Below are positions 50,253 to 60,500 of a stretch of 64,000 bases of DNA, piece after piece. The notes under the pieces are model-generated. The model saw nothing but the letters and a program-made list of their open reading frames with translations. It was not told the DNA's origin and did not search any database. The stretch covers positions 1 to 64,000 of the forward strand of contig DYVS01000149.1 of assembly GCA_020743075.1 (NCBI GenBank), in the 5' to 3' direction. A program made the translations under genes and the position numbers. Origin of the DNA: Butyricimonas virosa_A (GTDB lineage: Bacteria > Bacteroidota > Bacteroidia > Bacteroidales > Marinifilaceae). How positions within the stretch are numbered: the stretch's first letter is position 1; every line of letters begins with the position of its first letter.

Positions 50253-52100
50253 TTAAGCGGTTGCGAATGTTATCTGTTTAGCGGTTGCGGCCTCGATCAA
50301 GGCGTGCCAATCTACCTGCCCCTCGTCTTGAATCTTGTCGTAGACATCTGCATGAACGGTAACCGTGATTGGTGATGTGTTGGCGGCGTTGGTGATCAGG
50401 TATTGCAATGATTCAAGAGAAAGTAATGGAGAATCAGGGAATGAAATACTAGCAGATAATTTATATAATAAAGCAGTTTCAAGTAAAATACATTGACTAA
50501 ACGTATGATCAAAATATGATTTATCTTTTATACTATATACATATATCTGATTTATAATTCGTTTTAATTTTTTACAACCATGAAACGCATAAAACATATC
50601 ATCAGTCCTAATCATTCTAGTTTCATTAATATTATTACCAAAAGATAATCTAAGAACTTCCAATTTTTGATTAAAAAAGAATGATTCTCTAAAACTAACT
50701 ATTCTACCATTTGTTTGTGTAATACCCATATTAAATCCAAGATTGGTTCTAAAAGTAGAACTAGCAAAAATATTATAATAAGATGAAAGCTTATCCATCA
50801 CATGAGTTTGGAGGTAAATAGTTTTCATCTCCTCCTCCGTTATATCCGTCAACCCGTTCAGCTCGTAGAATCCAGTTTGCTCGTTATACACGGCCCCGGC
50901 GGCAACGTACAAGGCACGGTTTCCTTGCTGGGTGTTGAGAACGGTGGTGAGGTCGTTTATACTTGTCGTTAATTCATCTTGCGCTGTCTTGATCTCTTCC
51001 ACGGTTCCCGCGACGTTGTCCCCCTGCTCCTTGGCGTAATTCGCTTGTGTCGTGGCGTTTAAAGTGGCCGTCTCGGATTCTGATTTCAACCTGTTGAACT
51101 CGGTAACACGTCCTTCTTCTGCTTTTACACGGTTCGTCTCGGATTCTTTTCGTGATTGCTCGTTCGTGTCACGGGTGTTTTCAGCCGTTTGACGCTCGTT
51201 CTCTTTCTCGACACGGGTGTTTTCCGCTGTCACCCTGTTGTTTTCAGTTTCAACCCTCGATTGCTCGGCTTTCACCCTGTTATCCTCGGCGCTCGCCCTG
51301 CCAGTCTCTGCCGTTTCTCTAGCTTCCTCGTTGCTGGCACGGGTATTCTCGGCCTCTCGTCTCAGGTTCTCGGATTCCTTCCGGGCATTCTCGCTGGAAA
51401 CACGTGTATTCTCGTTATTGATTCGCTGTTGCTCGTTTGCAGTCACCGCTTTATCAAGGGTATCCAAGGCATCGATCATGGCTCTAGCCGGCTCCTGTAA
51501 CTCCTTGATTTGCTCTTCCGTGAAATCGGAATACTCGAAAGCCTTACCACGGGAAGGTTTGCCCGTGTCAACGTCACCGATCCACCAGTTGCCGTTCTCG
51601 CCGATAAACGGGGTTAAGCCGTCCTTGCCCTCTGCAACAACTCCCGTGTCCTCGATACCGATCATCCAGCGTTTCGTATCCGGGTCTATTCTCGGTGTCA
51701 CCCCGTCTTTCCAGTCCCTGTTACGCTCGATAATCCCTTTCAAGTTGATGGACGGTGATTCACTCTCGAAACCGGCGTCTTCCTTGCAAGTCAAGTCAAC
51801 GAGAATGAAAGCGTTGCAGAAGTCAAGGTAGAACTTGTCAATACCGGTCACGCTAGCCTCGTTCAGCTTCTCGTAATACAGGTGAACCTCGTATTGCCCA
51901 GAGGTAGCGTTACCGCCACCAACGAACTCGAATTCAATAATGTTGTCGTGTATCGTTAAAGGGGGAGATACTTGATAACTGCTGTACTTCCGGTTTATCG
52001 TCAACCTCACGTTTCTAGCGTCCGTGAAGTCCTCCGGCTCGTCGTTCAGCCGGTTCACCGTTAACTTGAAAAATATGTTTTTGCCTACCCTTATTCTCAT
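50253..52100 (-). CDS. tail appendage / receptor-binding protein with heptad coiled coil
   Basis: A 615-residue protein. The N-terminal beta domain (about 1-130) looks like a baseplate-attachment domain. A middle linker has RPIxxxWWIG-like signatures (GENGNWWIGDVDTG). A long coiled coil follows, with about 16 repeats of the type E-N-x-R-x-x-x-E (ENTRVSSENARKESENLRRE...). The C-terminal third (about 450-615) has BspA-like leucine-rich segments (SFRESFFFNQKLEVLRLSF, FHGCKKLKRI) and is AT-rich, suggesting an exchangeable receptor-binding tip. Confidence 0.75.
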   Translation of the reverse strand: MRIRVGKNIFFKLTVNRLNDEPEDFTDARNVRLTINRKYSSYQVSPPLTIHDNIIEFEFVGGGNATSGQYEVHLYYEKLNEASVTGIDKFYLDFCNAFILVDLTCKEDAGFESESPSINLKGIIERNRDWKDGVTPRIDPDTKRWMIGIEDTGVVAEGKDGLTPFIGENGNWWIGDVDTGKPSRGKAFEYSDFTEEQIKELQEPARAMIDALDTLDKAVTANEQQRINNENTRVSSENARKESENLRREAENTRASNEEARETAETGRASAEDNRVKAEQSRVETENNRVTAENTRVEKENERQTAENTRDTNEQSRKESETNRVKAEEGRVTEFNRLKSESETATLNATTQANYAKEQGDNVAGTVEEIKTAQDELTTSINDLTTVLNTQQGNRALYVAAGAVYNEQTGFYELNGLTDITEEEMKTIYLQTHVMDKLSSYYNIFASSTFRTNLGFNMGITQTNGRIVSFRESFFFNQKLEVLRLSFGNNINETRMIRTDDMFYAFHGCKKLKRIINQIYVYSIKDKSYFDHTFSQCILLETALLYKLSASISFPDSPLLSLESLQYLITNAANTSPITVTVHADVYDKIQDEGQVDWHALIEAATAKQITFATA

Positions 52101-52101
52101 G

Positions 52102-52554
52102 TCACATCTTTATTATAACGTTACTTCTTTGCACCCCGTCAAGCTTTAACGACACGTGAAGGAAATTCTGCCTCCGGTAAAGTATTGCTTGGTCGAAGGG
52201 GATATTGTTATTCTCTAACGCCTCTAGAATGTCATTCGCCTTCCCGTCAATACTCAAATCTGCCGCCTCGCCCTTGCAATTCCCCTGAATACTAATCTTG
52301 TCTTTCCTTCGGATAACAAGTGTTGTGTTTCGGTTATTTACACACCAGACAATTCCGTCATAATCAACTAAAGAAAAGCTGTCTTCTTTTACTTTCGTTT
52401 CATATTTGTTCGGATTGATGGTGATATGGTAAATTTCTTTGCTATTCCCCGTCATGCCTTTTATGTTGTATCTTCCAGCCTCTTTTTTGATATATTGATT
52501 TCGCATTCCGCTAAGGCAACACATGGCTTGGAGTATATCGACATTTTCCTTCAC
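52102..52554 (-). CDS. endolysin C-terminal part (intein end plus C-extein)
   Basis: In-frame continuation of the interrupted endolysin after the TAA at 52633-52635. A GTG at 52554 could start a separate 150-residue product (MKENVDILQAMCC...). Residues 1-92 are the end of the intein, with block F/G GIVWCVNNRNTTLVIRRK...SIQGN, and residues 93-150 (CKGEAADLSIDGKANDILEA...) are the C-terminal half of the M15 peptidase, with the Asp and His zinc ligands in GEAADLS and FLHVSL. If translated separately it could trans-splice with the N-terminal part, which is inference. Confidence 0.68.
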   Translation of the reverse strand: MKENVDILQAMCCLSGMRNQYIKKEAGRYNIKGMTGNSKEIYHITINPNKYETKVKEDSFSLVDYDGIVWCVNNRNTTLVIRRKDKISIQGNCKGEAADLSIDGKANDILEALENNNIPFDQAILYRRQNFLHVSLKLDGVQRSNVIIKM

Positions 52555-53319
52555 AGAAGAAATTATACTGAAGCTCTCGCAGTTCTCCCGTTTATCACAA
52601 CTACCGTCGTAAAAGGAATAGTATCTAACCAGTTAGCGCAAATTATCGCTGCCTATATTCAGAATCCATTTGGGTATTATCTTGTTTGGGCCTATAATAT
52701 CGTATATTTGCCTGGCATAGAAACTTCGTAAATAGTAATTATATACGCCATGCCTATCTAATGTCTTCGTGTATAACCAGTCCAGTTCGTGAAGCAAACG
52801 TTCCAATTGTCTGCATTTGCGTTCCTTTTTGAATCTGAACCCAAGAGCAACGGAGCGTTTCTTATAGCAAAAAAATCCGTCAGAGATAGCCGCCATGCAC
52901 ATTTTCAAGAGGAGCATATCCGCTTCGAAATGACCTTTCATTACTCCAGCGCACAAGAAATGCCTTCGCCTCCCGTATACGTCTTCGATAAGTTCTATAT
53001 GATACTTGTCGTTGTCCGTCTTCAGCGAATCGAAATAAGCCTGCCCTTTGGGGGTAATATTTAAACTGCCTTTTCTAACATACTTATGGCTGTCGTATCG
53101 GACAAGCATCCGGTGTTGGTCTGTTACCATCATATCGGTATGCAATGATTGTATGTGTACCATTTTCCCCGAATGATGTCGTTTGATTATGCGCTCAATC
53201 GGCACAAGCTCGATGAATCCCGTATCCATATTATAGCTATACACGTTGTCACATTCATTGATCGTATTAGGCGTAGTCCAACCTCTCTCCGTCAATATCT
53301 CAGTTTCAGAATCAAAACA
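52279..53319 (-). mobile_element. intein with homing-endonuclease region and in-frame TAA
   Basis: The intein begins with Cys81 of the endolysin frame (CFDSETEILTERGWTTP, block A) and ends in ...SIQGN before the +1 Cys. Block B is VTDQHRML (TxxH). Block G has Gly-Asn instead of His-Asn. The middle has DOD-type endonuclease motif regions (AAISDGFF and RYYSFYDGSCDKR). An in-frame TAA (52633-52635, minus strand) interrupts it in the endonuclease region, while the frame otherwise stays open. It splits the peptidase between the zinc His (SQH) and the rest of its motif. About 347 codons. Confidence 0.85.
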
Positions 53320-53559
53320 ATGCTGGCTCGTTGGTACACCGCCCACCGCCTTGTTCAGCTCCGGACACCTGTATCCCGAATTAACATGGATTGGAACACC
53401 TAGCTTGTCCCGCAAGGGCTGTATCGTCCGGCTAACCAGTACACGTAACGCCGCCAGTTCTTTCTCTCCCGGCTCGTTAATTATTCCCAGCCTGCTAGCG
53501 GTATCACTTCTGGTGAACTCCTCTAGGGTAAAATTCTCGCTTAATTTCTCGTTATTCAT
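52633..53559 (-). CDS. endolysin N-terminal part (M15 peptidase N-extein plus intein start)
   Basis: A 308-residue frame. Residues 1-80 are the N-terminal part of a zinc D-Ala-D-Ala carboxypeptidase/endopeptidase of family M15 (NFTLEEFTRSDTA..., NSGYRCPELNKAVGG, ending TSQH, where His is the first zinc ligand). Residues 81-308 are intein and end at TAA. After splicing with the C-part, an M15 domain of about 138 residues forms, cleaving peptidoglycan cross-links at lysis. It overlaps the holin gene by 8 bases. Confidence 0.82.
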   Translation of the reverse strand: MNNEKLSENFTLEEFTRSDTASRLGIINEPGEKELAALRVLVSRTIQPLRDKLGVPIHVNSGYRCPELNKAVGGVPTSQHCFDSETEILTERGWTTPNTINECDNVYSYNMDTGFIELVPIERIIKRHHSGKMVHIQSLHTDMMVTDQHRMLVRYDSHKYVRKGSLNITPKGQAYFDSLKTDNDKYHIELIEDVYGRRRHFLCAGVMKGHFEADMLLLKMCMAAISDGFFCYKKRSVALGFRFKKERKCRQLERLLHELDWLYTKTLDRHGVYNYYLRSFYARQIYDIIGPNKIIPKWILNIGSDNLR

Positions 53560-53977
53560 CTTTAACCTCTATTATGTCCGCCTTCTTGGCGAATAATTTG
53601 AAAATGTTGATCTTGACCTTCTTCCCGTGAGCCTCGAAGTAGTTCCCGTAACAACTGTTTATCTCGCAACCGTACACCACCAGCAAAACGATAGAGGGCA
53701 AGATCGGCACGTCAAAAGGTATCCCGAAGGCTTTCCCCATCGCCCCGGCCACGAGTATCCAGCACAGGTAATCGATGATCTTGTTAGCAGTGCGGCGTAT
53801 CGCCCTAGACGGGCGTATTACCTCCCCACGTGCTTTAGCCGCCAGTATACCGAAACGAAGGTCAACGATAATCAGTATGAGACCCAGCAACAAGAACCAC
53901 TTCAACGGCTCCATGAAGTCAAGAAGGTTGCTCATGATCGCCGCCATGAACCCGCCTATCACGTTTCTCTCGTCCAT
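53552..53977 (-). CDS. phage holin
   Basis: Forms inner-membrane holes that release the endolysin. The 141-residue protein has about three membrane segments (MEPLKWFLLLGLILIIVDLRF, IIDYLCWILVAGAMG, VPILPSIVLLVVYGCEI) and a basic C-terminus. ATG 53977 (MDERNVIGG) is chosen because the upstream in-frame extension overlaps a real small gene. The layout matches the Bacteroidetes phage holin family. Confidence 0.8.
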   Translation of the reverse strand: MDERNVIGGFMAAIMSNLLDFMEPLKWFLLLGLILIIVDLRFGILAAKARGEVIRPSRAIRRTANKIIDYLCWILVAGAMGKAFGIPFDVPILPSIVLLVVYGCEINSCYGNYFEAHGKKVKINIFKLFAKKADIIEVKDE

Positions 53978-53988
53978 GTTATAACCTT

Positions 53989-54165
53989 TTACTCGTTCTT
54001 GATATACTTCCCGTGCAACACCTTCCCCCACCAGCCAGCAAACACGCCGCAACCGAATGAAATAACACTCGTCAACGACACCCAAGCCGGGACTACCTTC
54101 ACGAAAACGATCAACGTCACCGCCGCTAGGGCAACGATCAACCAAAAAATTTGCTTCTTCTTCAT
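53989..54165 (-). CDS. small membrane protein of the lysis cassette
   Basis: A 58-residue protein with two membrane segments (MKKKQIFWLIVALAAVTLIVF and SLTSVISFGCGVFAGWW). Probably a holin partner or pinholin-like protein. It ends 11 bases before the holin start. Confidence 0.6.
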   Translation of the reverse strand: MKKKQIFWLIVALAAVTLIVFVKVVPAWVSLTSVISFGCGVFAGWWGKVLHGKYIKNE

Positions 54166-54184
54166 GATATTTAAATTTAAGTTA

Positions 54185-54246
54185 TACCTTTGTCTCGGGG
54201 TTACAAGGTAGCCTCTTGCATAAGCGGGGTCTGTTCCGAGACGGAA
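54185..54246 (+). ncRNA. plus-strand small RNA in the late operon
   Basis: A -7 box TACCTTTG (54185-54192) precedes GTCTCGG (54193-54199), which pairs with CCGAGAC (about 54234-54240). GTTCC/GGAAC with GGGG/CCCC makes a terminator stem followed by TTTTTT (to about 54257). The two helices cross, giving a small pseudoknot. It is antisense to the late transcript between two minus-strand genes. No clear -33 box. Confidence 0.55.
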
Positions 54247-54256
54247 CGCCCCTTTT

Positions 54257-54526
54257 TTATTTCATGCAATCACGTATAGCGTCCGTTAGCTTGTTCGTGA
54301 AAAAATCGCTGTCAAGCAGCCGGACAAACAATTTCCCCTCGTTCTCGTCTAGCTCTACCTCGCCATCTGACTTGTAAATTTTCTCCGCCAGCAACTTGTA
54401 ACCGATACCGTTCGCCCCGGAGTAAATTAATTCCCCTACAGCTTCTCTTGTATCCATCTCTTTCACCTCGCCGGAAAGGCTCGTGAGTTTCAGTTTCTTG
54501 AAATTGATTTTGATTGTTTTTTCCAT
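54257..54526 (-). CDS. hypothetical protein
   Basis: An 89-residue protein beginning with beta strands (MEKTIKINFKKLKLTSLSGE) and ending in a helix. Frequent layout of small phage proteins near tail genes. Function unknown. Confidence 0.6.
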   Translation of the reverse strand: MEKTIKINFKKLKLTSLSGEVKEMDTREAVGELIYSGANGIGYKLLAEKIYKSDGEVELDENEGKLFVRLLDSDFFTNKLTDAIRDCMK

Positions 54527-54556
54527 GTTTTGTATTTTGAATTATTTGTTTAAATA

Positions 54557-57500
54557 TTAATATGCCCTACCTGCTATGTTAGCAACAAAATTTCCCCCTC
54601 CAGACCATAAAACAATGTCCACGGCGTCACCTTTTTCTAGTGATAAATACGTGATTGCGGACCCGTTTTCGTTGTAAAGCGTGCATCCGTCACTTGGGTA
54701 TAGTCTTGCAGAAGCATTATAAGTAAAAATCGATATTTTAATCATGAAAGCTTGTGATGCCGATGAATCTAAAAATAAAACTTTCCTGATATGAGCTAAA
54801 GTTGGTAAATACACGTTAGTCAAAGAAGATAAATTGAGCATCACAATTTTACCACGATCTATACGAATCGGACCGGAATTTGATAGTTCATAATACCTGT
54901 AATCAATTATAGCGTCACGAGAAACTATCAAACCATTATTAGCATAAATGGCATAATTGCGCCCGGCATCCGTGTACGTGTTAGGATGTCCAGTAGAATC
55001 TAATTTTAGAGCCACGTTGCATTGTGGCGCAGAACTAGCCCACACGGTACTAACTTCAAAACGAGCGGCTACGACCCCAAATCCCGTAGAAGAAGGAATG
55101 GTATTCACGCCTATCATGGCTAAAACATCATCATCTTTAAATTTAATAAAACTATCATATAGAGACATGCCTTTCGTTGGATTATTGATCGAACTAATAG
55201 TTCCTATTCTCCCGTTAGCTAAAGAGAATCCACCTATCTCGCTAGATTTTCCTAGTTTTAACAATTCTGAACCATCAACTTTCCCTATCAACCCCCAATC
55301 GCTATCATTGTTATAAAACAGGCTGATGTAATTATTCTCATCCTTGTAAGCCTTGAAAGACCTTTCCTCGTCTTTTGAAGTGATCTTGACACCCGGCCCA
55401 GTCCCGAAATCGCTACCACCGTAAATCTGCCCGTTTTGAAACTCGAACCCGCCGACAGAAATCATGTTAGCTGTGATAGACCCGGCTTTTAGAATGTTCG
55501 TTGATAACTTGTCAACCAGAGCGGTATCCGCCACCAGCGTCTCCACGTCAATCAACTTGGTGTTAATGTACGCCCCCTTGATTATCGTTTCACCTTTCGA
55601 GGCGTTCTCTACCATCTTGTCAAAATTACTATACCCAAGTTGTTGGGCGAGGTCATCCTTGGCGCTAAATTCTATATCCCCGTACCCGTCGGCGGTCAGG
55701 TCGAACGCCGTCATGTAAGCGATATACCATTCTAACGGGTCGGATTCGGTAGGAGCGGGTCCACCACTTATGTACACGTGTCCACCCACGCTAAAAGTTC
55801 CGGTTGCCCCGCAGACAACCTTACGAAGGTACGTCGTGTATTTCCCTGTACCCTCCGTGGGAGTTAGCCACGTGTCAGAATAGCCCGCTCCCATGCTATT
55901 GGAAGCTGTATTTATTTTATAACCAACAGGTATTTTGGCGATAATTTTTTGCACAAACACGGCATTCGCCCGGGAGGTTATATACTGGTATACCCCGCCA
56001 TGCCCGGGTGCTTGAGCTGCTTTACACGTGACTTTCAGGCAGTACCCGGATTGTGTCGGGGCATCCGATGGCTTGGTAACTCTCTCTACCGTTAGTTTCG
56101 AAGCGATGTAATCAGGGGAGACGTTGCTTGAATTAGTGTATTTTGCCACCCCGTTTAATCCCTTCTTGAACTCCGGGTCAGCGTACAGCATCTTTCCCCC
56201 GTCCATGCCGATCGCCCCGGTTGCCTTGTCAGCTTGCGCTTTCGCCGCTGCCGCAATCGAGTTGAGGATAGTTTGACGGGCGGGGTAATATGCCGCTATG
56301 TTATTGTAATCTGACCCCACCGCTATGTTTTCCGGTGATGTCGCGGTGTACTTGTCTAAAGCTGCTATGGCGGCATCGTAGGCTGACATGTAAGACGCCA
56401 ACGAGATACTGAACCTGTTAGCGTTCGCCTCGATCTCGTTCTTTTCCGCTTGTATATCGCTCTTCTGCTGCCTCAATGCCGTTTTCTCCTGCGGGGAGAT
56501 ATAACCGTCGCTGGCCCATTCCCCGAGGCGGTTGTTTATCTCGTCAAATTCTTTTTGCACGTCCCCAGCCGAAGGGCTCCATGAAGCGGGAGGGGTGAAG
56601 CCCTCGACGAGCATGATTTCGGTGAATTTTACACTTCGTAATAGTCCTTCCGACTGTATGCCCGGGTAAAATAATAACCTGCCCTCTCTAGCAGTAAAAT
56701 TGTTATTTGTTATCAACAATCCCGAGTTCATGCCCGCCTTGATAGTCCCTCTTGCGTATCTTTGGGATTCAGCCAAGCTTGTGTCGTACAATCGAAATTC
56801 ATACCCAGAAGGAATATCTCCAGAAATGACTTCTGCATTTGTAAATCTAAGCGAGTAAACCGTGTTAGGTTTAATCACGGGAACTTTTAACGTTTTATAA
56901 GTTTGACTTGCTACCGTCACCTCTTTCCCCCCGTCCACCAGGTTCACGTTACTCTGCCCGGTTAGGTCTTCCGTCGCAACAGGAGGTTCGGCCAAGACCT
57001 TGTTTCCCTCGTAGAGGGCGAGGGAGTAGATAAAATTCGAGTAGGTTTGTCCCGGGTTCGCCACGTTCCAGTATAATCGAGCGATTGTCTTTCCTTGTTT
57101 AGAAATATAGTCATAACGCTTGTAGACAGAATCTTTTATCAGAAACGCTGCTTCTTTTGTGCTATCCGTGTATTCAACAATTAAATAAGGTCTCCATGAT
57201 GAACCACCACTTGGATTCCCCTTGCAATTTACAGAGATAACGTATTGCGTACCATTCTTAAAATTGCTATACAATGTTGTATTATCCTTCGGGGCTACAG
57301 AAATATATATACCATCAGAATCTTGTCCCCATATTGCAGAACCATTAGCCGTGTTGTTCATGTCCAAAAGTATCTTCCTGCTCACTAGGTTTACGGAGCC
57401 GATTTGCAAGTTATTAACGGCATCCTGTCCCCCGATAATCCCTTGTTCCGTGGCGTACCTGTTTTGATCCGCTATTGACGGGCTCCAGTCTGTTGCCTTG

Positions 57501-60500
57501 TTACCCTTCTCGTATTTCCAATCGGTTATATATATCGTGTTTTTTGTCCCGAAATGAATAATATCTGACCCTGCTTTAGCCGTGAAAGTTATCACCTTTC
57601 TTTCCCATGATGTCGTCACGTGAACGGTAGTTGCCCCGTAGTTTGAACCATTATAGTGATTCACTTGAGCGTCATATTCCTCGCTTCCCTTGACCCATAG
57701 CGAGAAAGTGTACTCGCCATCTTCTACCATCACGTGTGCGAATCTACAATTCGCAGAATTCCGGTTAAATTGCAGGCAAGTTTTCCCCTCAATCTTTGTT
57801 TTTGAAGCGTATGAACTGTCATAAAGCCCGAGTACATCCAGGAAATTCCCCCCGCTATAATCCGCCAAGTTGATTCCCCCAATTTGAAGGTTACCGACCG
57901 ACTCGTCCGCCACCTTTTGCGCTATGACGTTGGCGAAGGCGGTACGCTCGGAGTAGTAGTTGGCGAAGTCTTGGTTGTACTCGGTCTTCTGCGCCACGGA
58001 CAGGTTGCTGTCAATATCCTGCGCTATTTTAACCGTGTTCGTCAAGAACGTGTTCAGCGTGTTGTAGGCGTTTTGAAGGGCAGTTATAGAGACCCCGTAC
58101 TTTGTCGCTTGCGCTTGGTAGGCAGTGAATTCTTTCTGTATTTGATTCCACGTGTCCCGTAGGGTGGCTTTCTCTTCCTTCGTGATAACGTTATCATCCG
58201 CCATCTTCGCCAGCCGGAGCATGGTGTCATTGAAAAGCTGCCAGTCGGACTGGGAACCGGTCTCGCCGTCTAACCTTTGATGGTTGCAGATGTACATCGA
58301 ACCGTCAAGTTTTATCCACATGTCGTTGATGTTGTACGGTGCCTCCGGTAGCGTGTTTCCCCACGTGATGGTTGCTTTCGTCCCGGCTAGACCGAGGGCT
58401 TCTCTCGCCACGCTGGCGGCCAATGCCGAGCCGGAATCGGCGACACGTACCCATTGATATTCCCCGTTTAACTTCGAGAACTTGTACCTCTCCGTCACAT
58501 TCTGCCCGTCAACGGTCAAGAAGTAATCGTAGTAATCACCGATATGTCGATTCTTCTCTTCTTCCGAGGTCCATTTCACCGCCGGCTCGTTCGTCAACGT
58601 CGGGGGGACCGTCCCTTCATGAGACATTATACTACCGTCTATCTGCCCCTGCAAGTCGGGAATAATTACGGAAGTGAGGTCGTTCACCACGTATTGAACC
58701 GAATCCGCCAAGTCTTTAGCGTCCTGTATCCTCTTGTCAACGTCCTCGTACTCGTCAAATTGCTCGAGACCTGATGACCCGGCCGTTATGTGAACCTCTC
58801 CCCGGATAACCGCACCTTTCTTCCCCCCGTGTTTCCCTAGCCACGATCCCTCCTTGTTGGAAAGGTCGAAACTGTTTATACCGTAATACGTGAATATACC
58901 CACCTCCCCGTTAACGGCAGATAACAACACTGCATCCTGTCGATCCGGGTTCGTCCTGTTGCCGAGTTGCACTATCTCGTCCCCCTCGGCAGGCACGCCG
59001 TCACCGTCCTTGTCGACCCGGGAGATGTCGATGTAATCGTCACCCCTTGATAGAACTAGCGACCACAGGTACTTTATGTTGTTACCCGTGAAGTTCTGTA
59101 TCCTCGCTTGATCGTTCACCTCGAACTCGTTGAAGTCCTCCGGCCTGCAATAAACACGGTAGTAAGTGTCGAAGGTCTCGACACGGTCAATCTTGAACCC
59201 CGTTGCCGGGCTTAACACCATTATCCCTCCTTGAAACCTCATTCGCTGGATCATCATTTCAAGGACGTACATGATCTTGCGAACGAGTAACTTGTCCGTC
59301 TGCAACTCGTCATCGTTCACCATCCCGACACCGGCACCGAGAGGCCCGGCGGCGAAGTTCCAGCTCTTGAAAGAACGTAACAACACGTCACGAAACTCGG
59401 CGTTACCGAGGGCGTCTATTACCCATCCCTTTAACTTGCTCTCGAAGTCTGTGGAGGTAACGCTATTGAACTTTACGGGGTCATAAGTGTGGAGTTTTTG
59501 ATCCATCCATAACGGTCTCCATTGATTGATGAGAACGTTGAATAATCTCCGCACGTCTTCTAGGCTTATAAGTTGCTTTAGAGTGACTTGTATTTGCTCG
59601 ATTTGATTATTCACGTTATCCTCGTAAGAATACAGTATCTCATCGCCAAGCTCGTAGTTTATTTCATCGCTACTTGAAGATTGATTTATCGCTAATATGC
59701 GTGTATTTATACTATGCTCACCTACTTTTACTGTTATGCTGTCTCCAATATCTAAAGAATATCCCTTTTTGGTGAGAAATCTTTTACTAACTTTTACACT
59801 TGGAGCGTATTGTGGTTCACTCCTTTTATTTAATTCTTCTTGTGTCGCTTTTCTTAATTCTTCTTCAGCCTCGTCAATGTAGGATTGAGGCATATTTATA
59901 TTTAGCAAGACAAAAACGTCCCCAATTCTAGGTTGCCTACTTGTGTTAGGCAGCCTGTAACCATCCTCTTCTTCTTGAACGATGATTTGTAACGTTTTAT
60001 CAGTGTTATTCCAGCTATTATCAACAATTTCAAATTCACTTCCGGTTAGATCTCCTGTTTGGAACTTGACAATTGGCACTTTATCATCTGCGTATTGTTG
60101 GGATAAATCAAACGGGATGTCGAGTTTTAACTTCCATGCAACAGCTTTTTCAATATCTTCTGGTATGGTAACATCTAAAACGGTCTTGTTTATTAGCCTA
60201 GGGAATATATTATCATTCGTGTAAACACCCGTGATTTTACCGTATTTATCAGTATTTTTTTCTAATATATCATTTCCTAAATTTAAACGTTTAGGAGTGT
60301 CAGGAGAGACGTAATCTTTAGGTAGATTAACTGTTCCACCTTTCCCAATCAGTCTGGTGGCAATAAAAGTATTTTGCACTTTGTCAAGTCTAACTGAATA
60401 TCCTCCTTTCTCCTTGCCGTATTCGAACACTACATCCACGTCTTTCCCGATACGGTATTTCACGTTAATACTAGTGCCTATAAGGTTCCATTCCATGTTT

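Noticed and set aside
50253..52100. Long plus-strand frames opposite the coiled-coil repeats
   Set aside because: They are a by-product of the repeated heptad codons.
53978..54145. Upstream extension of the holin gene to 54145
   Set aside because: It overlaps a separate small membrane protein in another frame and has no membrane-protein character.
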